NCBI GenBank assembly: GCA_032358165.1
Contig: JAALGY010000030.1
Span: 682,001 to 746,000, forward strand
Source of the DNA: Diplosphaera chodatii
Taxonomy: Eukaryota; Chlorophyta; Trebouxiophyceae; Prasiolales; Stichococcaceae
Length of the DNA: 64,000 nucleotides
Reading direction: 5' to 3'
The notes beneath the pieces are model-generated. The model had not been told where the DNA came from. It saw nothing but the letters and a program-made list of their open reading frames with translations, and did not search any database. The translations under genes were made by a program, and so were the position numbers. Of the stretch, positions 57,508-64,000 are shown one piece after another; within the stretch, counting starts at the first letter, position 1; each line of letters begins with the position of its first letter.

Positions 57508-60506
57508 ATGGCAGACATAGAAAATGATGGGCTTGCTGCTAACCTGCCGTTTGGCGGCAGCACAGTGAATGACCCGTCCCCTGACAAGCCTGCGCTCAAG
57601 AAGGCACGCTGCATGCCAGATGATCCACATGTGCCTACCTGCAAGCTGTGAAATGCTGGTTGTGACCCCACGTACCTGTGTCGCAGAAATGCAAGGAGCT
57701 GGAAACCGAGCTGGACAGCCGTGGGCAGCAGCTGAGCGCATCCAAAACTGCAATCATGCAGCTGCTGGAGCAAGTGCAGGCATCCAAGGATTGGTGAGCA
57801 CAGGTCTGGTGTACTGCAAGCCCTTTGCACCACCGCTGCACACGACTCACTGCTAAGGTGGAAGTGTTCGTGTCGTGCAGCCTTGATGATTCCAGCGTGC
57901 GGCAGCTGACGCCGCACAGCCTGCTGCGGCAGAGCACAGATAGCGCATCATCTGTCCTGGTAACTACAGCGTTTCTCTGCTGCTATCGTCTTTGTGACTC
58001 CGAGAACCCTTGCAACTTGCTTGATAAGGGCCTTGCTCTGGGTCAACACCACTACAGCTGTGCCACTGGTAGAGGAGGATGCTCAACTGCAGGCGGCATC
58101 AAAGCATGGCAGGCGCTCCCACTCAGCGGCAGCACACGACTACGTGCAGCAGATTGCCAGCCGTGATCGCATCATCGCCGAGTTGCGCGCCCGCAACCAG
58201 GATCTGCGAGGCACGCTGTCGGATGTCTGCTCTCGATTGTAAGCTGGCGGTGGTGTGTGGTGTCTCGCCAGATGGCTCACCTTGGCGGCCAAGTCCTCAA
58301 GCCCAGGAGGTGCCTGAACATCACCTTGCTGCAACGGATCAGCTTCCTCTGTCACATGCAATGGTGAAGTTTGTGCACATGCATGCAGATGAGGCACATG
58401 ACGCGGCAGCAGAGAAGCGGCGGCTTCAGGAGCAGCACCGCAGCGACCGCCGCATGCGGGAGCAGCATGCAGCGATGCTGCAGTCTGTGCACGGGCTCAA
58501 GCAGCAGGTGGAAGGAGAGCTCACAGTGCGCCGGCGTCTGGAAGCAGACTTGGCAGAGCTCAGAGCCAAGGTGAGCAGCTGTGCAACCATCCCCAACTTC
58601 TCAACTTCGCTGTGACTGATAGATGACACGCATAGTTGCATGTCATACGTTTTCAGGAACACATGACGTGCACTTGAACACGCAGTTGAAGCACGAGGCC
58701 AGCAAGAATGCCATGCACCGGGAGAATGAGCGTGTCCTTGACTTCACGTACGACACGCTGTGTTAACAACACATGCCAACCTGACACTGCTCTTCTCACC
58801 TGTCTCCTTGCTTCGTCACGACATGTGGAGCATCACACATACTTTCCCTTGGCTTGACCTCGCGCTTGACTGTCTCCATCCTAGGCTGACGTCCAAGCAG
58901 GAGCTGTTGGAGGCTGCACACACCACACTGGCCGCACTGCATGAGCGGTACAGCGCCCTGACGCAGGTGCGCCCCGAAAGGCCAGCCGCACAACACCAAC
59001 ATGCAATGCTTATGGCAACGAAAGAAGTGTTGCAAAGCAGCATCGCACAGAAGGCAGACGGCTTTGCGCGCGCAGGTCGTGGCGGGTGCCAGTCAGTCGG
59101 CGGCGGCAGCAGAGTCAGCGGTCCACGGCAAGGCGCAGGCGGCCGCGGGTGCACGGGACGCGCTGGAGGCGGCGGGCGACGAGGCGCAGCGGCTGGCGGT
59201 TCGCGCCTCCACTCTAATCGCCCAGCTGGCCCACGAGCGCCAGTCCAAGAAGGTGAGCCATGGTGCTGGCGTCGCCATGCATGCCTGCGTTCCACAGGAA
59301 CATACACAACACTGTAATGGGGCTCATCCTGCTTGCTCACCTGTGTCTGCATGGTGTACCTGGTGCACCTCAGCTGCCCGTGTGCTCAGCCCAGCGGGAC
59401 GAGCTGGGAGCCGTATGTCACCACGGCGCTTCTGACCTGGACGGGTGTGCGCCACCCAGGCGGCGGAAAGGCGGGCGGCGGGGCTGGAGGCGCAGCTGGC
59501 GGCGCTGCAGACGGCGCAGGGCGTGGCGGACCTGGCGCAGCGGGCCGCGCAGGCCGACGCGTGGCGCCACCGCGCCGGCGCCGCGTCCGAGCAGCTCGAC
59601 CGCCTGCGCGGCGCCTACCAGCGGGGTGCGGCTTGGATTTGCTCGGATGTGCATCAAGGTGTGTCGCCGGAGAAGTTAACTTGAGGCTTGCAGCTGCACC
59701 TGGCCCTGCTGTTGTGGATGATGCACAGCCCAGCTGAGCTGCTGGTCGGCTGTGCGAAGGACGATGCCACCAGGTCCAGCCGCTTGAAGCACCTGCTCGA
59801 CCGCCAGGCCAGCCTGCAACACACGGGCACACCTGGCTTGCACGATGGAGTAAGACAGTGTTCTGCCGGGCGGCTGTGACAGCATCAGAGCCCTGCGCTG
59901 CAGTCCGCCAGCAGCATGCGGCGCTGCGGAGGCAGCTGGAGGCAGGCGCCCTGGCGACGCCCCCCACTCCTGGCAGCCCAGCCGCCTGCAGTGACATCGT
60001 CGTGCGCACGCCGTCTCCTCAGGTGTCACACACCCTTGATCGCACAGCATGCCCCCGTTGCCTGTCATCCCTACGAAACACTTGTGTGGAGGTGGCGCTC
60101 GGCTGTCGCCTCGCGTCCCGCAGGCTAGGCGTGCCCGACTGGCAATATGTCTTCTGCAGAGCACCTTCCCCCATGGCGGCATGCGCGCCCCGCAGCCGTC
60201 CCCGGCCAGCCCCATGGTGCATGCTGCTGTGTGCTGTGAGGTCACACCACTGCAAGCATATTGTGTGTGCACCCACCATCTGGATGCGTCACACCTCCAT
60301 GGAATGTGACACCTGCTGAAGCAGCTTTGTGCCGAGCAAGCACTGAAGGCCTGCAGTGCCTTTCCCAACAGGCGCTGCCGCCATCAGAGGAGAGCACCAG
60401 GCGGGCTGCGGCGCTGGCCGCAGAGGTGGCGGCCATCCGCGGGCGGATTGCCGGCCTGCGGAGGGAGTACGCAGACAACCCCGCAATGGCTCACATCGTG
60501 CTTTAA
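57508..60506 (+). CDS. Long coiled-coil protein of unknown function
   Basis: About twelve short exons, from ATG 57508 (MADIENDGLAANLPFGGS) to TAA 60506. Nearly the whole product is predicted coiled coil: KCKELETELDSRGQQLSASK, DYVQQIASRDRIIAELRARN, EKRRLQEQHRSDRRMREQHA, VEGELTVRRRLEADLAELRA, TTLAALHERYSALTQ, RASTLIAQLAHERQSKK, RRAAGLEAQLAALQTAQG and AAEVAAIRGRIAGLRREYAD. A Ser/Pro/Thr-rich segment (TPPTPGSPAACSD, then RTPSPQ) near the end offers proline-directed phosphorylation sites. The C-terminus NPAMAHIVL is short and looks conserved. No kinesin, SMC or myosin domain is present. The architecture suits a scaffold or tether, for example a Golgi, centrosomal or basal-body protein, but none can be chosen. 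Exon edges were set by frame continuity and TGCAG acceptors, so some may be off. Confidence 0.65.
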
Positions 60507-60666
60507 AGTATGCATCACCTGACAGCAGGCTTGACTGCTGTAGGCTTACTTGCAACAATGATTACAAGGCGAAACAGTGTTCTAAGCGACATCTGCTGTG
60601 TCCAACCAGTCTAGCAAAGCGACTCCAGTAGAGAAAGTACAGTAGTGTGCAGTCGAAACAGGCTGC

Positions 60667-60671
60667 TGTAA
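60667..60671 (+). terminator. Candidate TGTAA poly(A) signal of the coiled-coil gene
   Basis: TGTAA 161 bases after the stop at 60506 on the coding strand. The distance fits algal 3' UTRs; chance occurrence is possible. Confidence 0.35.
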
Positions 60672-60918
60672 GACGGAAATCAAAGTCAACAGGCACCCAG
60701 ACACCAAAAACAATCTCAGGACAAGTGACGGCACGCAGTTTCCGTCATAGCAGCCATATTCCTCAAAACAGATGAGTTTGCCAGACTGAAGGCAGGTGTC
60801 CCGCCACTGCGGTGCTCAGTCCAGTGCAAACACCACGATGCCCTTGATGGGCAAACGGGGCGATACTACGCTACTCGGCGGGAGGATGCAATCTGCCAGC
60901 TCCCGGCTGCTTGCCAGC

Positions 60919-62682
60919 TCATGCCACAACCACCGGCTTCCTCAGCTCTGGGTCCAAGCACTGCGGGCGATCCCGAAGGTACCTCAGCAGGCTGGCGGTC
61001 CCGTACAGGTTGTGCGCGCCATTCGGTTCGCTGGACTCCGGCTGGTGGCTGATCTCCTGGAGGCGCTGATACGAATACACCTGCAGCATGGCGTATGACA
61101 GTATTGGGTAAAGAAGGCGGCAGTCAATAGCTTCCGACACGGCAGTGGAATGTCCCATGAGTCACACCGCAGTGATACATCCTGTGCTTGGCCGGCGCTC
61201 CCACCTTTGCTTTGACCTTCTTGCTGTCTCTATTTTCTGCCATCTCGGCCAGGAGCCAGGACGTGAGCTCTTCGCTGAACTGCTGCCGCCTTGTTGCGGA
61301 CTCAATGTCCGCCGCCTTGTTGCTGCATGACGATGCACAACGTGATCGGCGAGTGCACCTCAAACAGGCTACCATTGTCACACGAGGTTACCGGTGTGGC
61401 TTCATGGCAGCCCGAAACGACTCATGGAACCTACCTGCAGAAGGTGACTTTGGCCTTTGTGACTGGATCAACCCACGGTTGAATCATCCTCCATAGTGCC
61501 GAGAACGCTGAAGGTGGGTCGATCACCAGAAAATGGCCCTGCAATGCACACACCAAACCTTGCTGTACACGCTGTGCTGACGATGCAATGCGTTGCTAGA
61601 CGTTGAGCCGCCTCTGCTGGAAATAGGTCATGTGGTGGGCCCGGAAGCCTTGGAAACAGCAATGGCAAACGCACCAGCCGCTCGGGGTAGTGCTCCGCGG
61701 AGACGTGCAGGAAGATGCGGGCCATGCGGGGGTCCAGGTCCTTGTACCCGAAGCCGTGGAAGTCGCTGGCCCACACCCACTGCGACACCCCCTCCGGCAT
61801 CATCCTGATTGCCTGGACAAGCGGCCAACATGCTGTCGGTAAGAATGCGGCCCCCGCCTCTGCTGCAAAAAAACAAGGGGCGCGGAATCCAAAGAAACCT
61901 GGTTTGAAGTCACCTGCTCAAACGTTGCCAGCATGTGCCGCCGGTTGTCCTCGGTGCTGCGGTTGCTGGCATTCCGCAGGCAGCTGTAGATCACCGGGCG
62001 GCCCAGTTCGTCATGCCCCACCTGCTCGGCGAGTCCCAGCTCGGCAGTCAACAGGTTTGTGTTTGACATGAGTAGTCATGTACACGACGGTTTTCTTCAA
62101 AAGCAATGGACATGGGCCGTTAGCGATGGCACTCACCACATGCATGAAGTGCGCCTTTGGGTTCGCATCGCAGACCGTGCAGCGCAGCGTGCGAGGCAGC
62201 TCCTGGGCTCGCCACAGGAACGTCGCCCGCAGCCGCTTCAGCGCCTGAGCACATACGACACTCAATTTGAGTTCAGAGTCACGGGCGCAGGATCACACAT
62301 CAGGTGGCTTCCGTGCGCAGTCGTCGCTGCGATGCGCCAGAGCGGAGTGGTAGCAGGTCACCTCCGCCTGGTTGCCGTTGCACGCCTTCACGAAGCGCGT
62401 GATCTCGCCCCGGTCGTTCAGCTGCTCCCGCTCCTCCTCTGTCAGCGCCCTGAACACCGCTGCCTCCGCGGCCAGCAGGTCCACGGGCGGGAGGCTGGCG
62501 GCACTGCTGTTCCGTCTGTGGAAGGTGCCGGACAGCCGCCTGCCGGCATGCCTCGCGCTGCTGTTCTCCCGGGGACTGGGCCGCCGCGCACCCTCCTCAC
62601 TGAGATGCTGGCCGCTGGCATTGCCGCTCAAACTCGACTTGATGCTATCCTGGCGCGCTGCATCCAACACGCGAGCAGACAT
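60919..62682 (-). CDS. CRAL-TRIO (Sec14-like) domain protein
   Basis: Binds a lipid or other hydrophobic ligand in a CRAL-TRIO pocket and probably moves it between membranes. Seven exons can be read, the first from 62682 to 62362. The head (MSARVLDAARQDSIKSSLSG, then Arg/Ser-rich) is probably disordered. The CRAL-TRIO N-terminal helices follow: LTEEEREQLNDRGEITRFVK, then ALKRLRATFLWRAQELPRTL. The lipid-binding domain reads DELGRPVIYSCLRNASNRST, VSQWVWASDFHGFGYKDLDP, RIFLHVSAEHYPERL, FLVIDPPSAFSALWRMIQPW and VDPVTKAKVTFC, all in family order. After it come EELTSWLLAEMAENRDSKK and a C-terminal tail, VYSYQRLQEISHQPESSEPN, to the stop at 60919. No GOLD or other extra domain is visible. The start at 62682 is the first ATG in the open frame, which also extends upstream, so it is provisional. 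Confidence 0.85.
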
Positions 62683-63311
62683 CGCATGCGTGACCGTGGA
62701 GCGGGTGTCACATCTCAAGGGGCTCAGAATCACGCTACAGATGTGCCGTTCAGCAGCGATGAACGCCAGGCATCTGTGCGGTATGCAAGATGCGTTCCAA
62801 GTCGAGAGCCGGACAGTGTCAGCACGGGAGAAGGCGATGCGCCGTCGCGGGTTGCTCAGCGGATCAACACGACATCGAGGTACCACGAGCGGATGTCACC
62901 TGGCACGAATTTGGAGAATTCCCTGATGGGCGCGCTGAATGGCACCTGAATGAGCTAATTTCACGTTGACATCACGTGCTACGCATCTAGGGTTCACTTG
63001 AAAAAGCCGATACAAACAGCGATGGTCACTTAAGTTGCAAGCGTTCCCGTCGTATCGGGACTTTGAAGCGGTATCTATGGTATTGAACACGCAGGATCAA
63101 TGTTGCGAAGCGGTGCACAGGTCGAATGCCAGACACTCGTAATCCTGACGTCAGCACCCAGATAAGCGGATGCAGGACGCTGCACTGGCGGCCAGTGTCG
63201 GAGCCCTGGCGCCTGAAAATTTCTAGAAGGCCGGGGTGGGACGTGCTCGCAGTCAGCAGATATCAGGGCGATCCGTTTTATTGCGCTACGTTTGATCGCA
63301 AGGCAGCCAGC
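62683..63311. other. Divergent spacer between the CRAL-TRIO and CPN20 genes
   Basis: About 630 bases; should hold both promoters. Part of the CRAL-TRIO open frame extends into it to about 62886, so the true start of that gene could lie here. No other coding similarity. Confidence 0.4.
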
Positions 63312-63980
63312 ATGCAGGGTCACGCTCGGTCGTTCACGGCCACCCGCTGCCCAGCACTCAGTGGCAGATGCAGTCAGCCCAAGCCAGCGGCATCGCGGCA
63401 ACGACTGGTCGTGCGGGCAGCCACAGCACTTCCATCGCAGGTACCATGCATATAGGCTAGCGTTCAAAAATGTAAATGCACATGCAATTTTGCTGAAAGG
63501 GTGCTGTCTCAGGGGATGTGATGCAGTGTCCCTGCTGCCTGCGCAGTACAAGACGGTGTCGCCTGTCGGCAACCGCGTCTTCGTGAAGGTGGACACTGAG
63601 GAGGCCACCTCCGCAGGCGGCATCCTGCTGCCCACGTCAGCGCAGAAGAAGCCCACGCAGGGCGAGGTGGTCAGCCTTGGCGACGCCAAGAGCCTGAAGG
63701 TGAGGCTGAACGCCCAGCGTCAGGGTCCAGCGGGTCTCGCTTACTGCATGGTGTCGCGATGTCGCCAGCAACAACTGGGGTTACCAGTCGAGTGGTGCCG
63801 TCGTCACAAATGCATGCCCTTCATGCATGGCAAGTTCCGATGACAGCCCTGCTGATCAACAGACTATGCACTACCTGACCTGAATCCCATGTGGGACTGC
63901 AGGCAGGAGACAAAGTGGTGTACTCTAAGTACGCCGGCACAGAGGTCGCCCTGGACAAGACGGACTATGTGCTGTTGAAG
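63312..63980 (+). CDS. CPN20: Chloroplast co-chaperonin (CPN20/GroES type), 5' part
   Basis: The GroES-type partner of plastid Cpn60, needed for folding Rubisco and other proteins. Exons 63312-63440, 63547-63699 and 63903-63980 join in phase; the gene then runs off the window at a donor (GAAG then GTGAGG). Exon 1 is a chloroplast transit peptide (MQGHARSFTATRCPALSGRC, then basic, ending VVRAATALPSQ, with VRA|A a typical cleavage site). The first GroES domain reads YKTVSPVGNRVFVKVDTEEA, the mobile loop with GGILLPTSAQKKP, GEVVSLGDAKSLK, and then AGDKVVYSKYAGTEVALDKT. The YSKYAGTEV phrase is typical of plastid Cpn20/23 rather than mitochondrial Cpn10. Whether a second GroES domain follows, as in true CPN20, cannot be seen here. 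Confidence 0.88.
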
Positions 63981-64000
63981 GTGAGGTGCCGCCGGCAGGC

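Overview
The window is nuclear DNA of a green alga. The genes are dense and split by many short GT-AG introns whose acceptors usually end in TGCAG, the coding GC is high, plastid-type genes are present (phylloquinone methyltransferase, chloroplast co-chaperonin, plastid-type ribokinase), and several UTRs carry TGTAA, the green-algal poly(A) signal. A trebouxiophyte-like chlorophyte fits best, but the species cannot be read from the sequence. All exon models were made by eye from reading frame, splice sites, family knowledge and comparison between paralogues.

Left part, about 0.8-21.3 kb: a lineage-specific block. Two tandem 13-exon genes, U-box A and U-box B, encode long Ala/Leu-rich helical proteins ending in a U-box (E3 ubiquitin ligase domain). 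Next come a single-exon membrane-anchored charged-helix protein on the minus strand and a TIR-NB-ARC-LRR (TNL) immune-receptor-type gene. Two broken U-box copies, C (+) and D (-), face each other beyond it. Copy D abuts and truncates the adjoining AP-4 epsilon gene.

Middle part, 21.2-45.4 kb: conserved housekeeping genes. These are AP-4 epsilon (-, truncated), MENG/UbiE-type methyltransferase (+), the ESCRT-I subunit VPS28 (-), the proteasome deubiquitinase RPN11 (-), a GATA-type zinc-finger protein (-), a Gln-rich protein with an RLFGV motif (-) and gamma-COP (-). About 1.8 kb with no convincing gene lies at 38.1-39.9 kb.

Right part, 46.2-64 kb: UTP6 (+), a plastid-type ribokinase (+), a FemAB/GNAT-like protein (+), a carbonyl-reductase-type SDR (-), a long coiled-coil protein (+), a CRAL-TRIO protein (-) and the start of a chloroplast CPN20-type co-chaperonin (+, runs off the window).

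Most right-hand genes form divergent or convergent pairs with short spacers. They share no pathway, although several concern membrane traffic or ubiquitin/proteasome. The left block is the unusual part: a plant-type TNL set among expanding and decaying U-box E3 paralogues, which suggests a candidate algal immune-receptor/ubiquitin island (inference).
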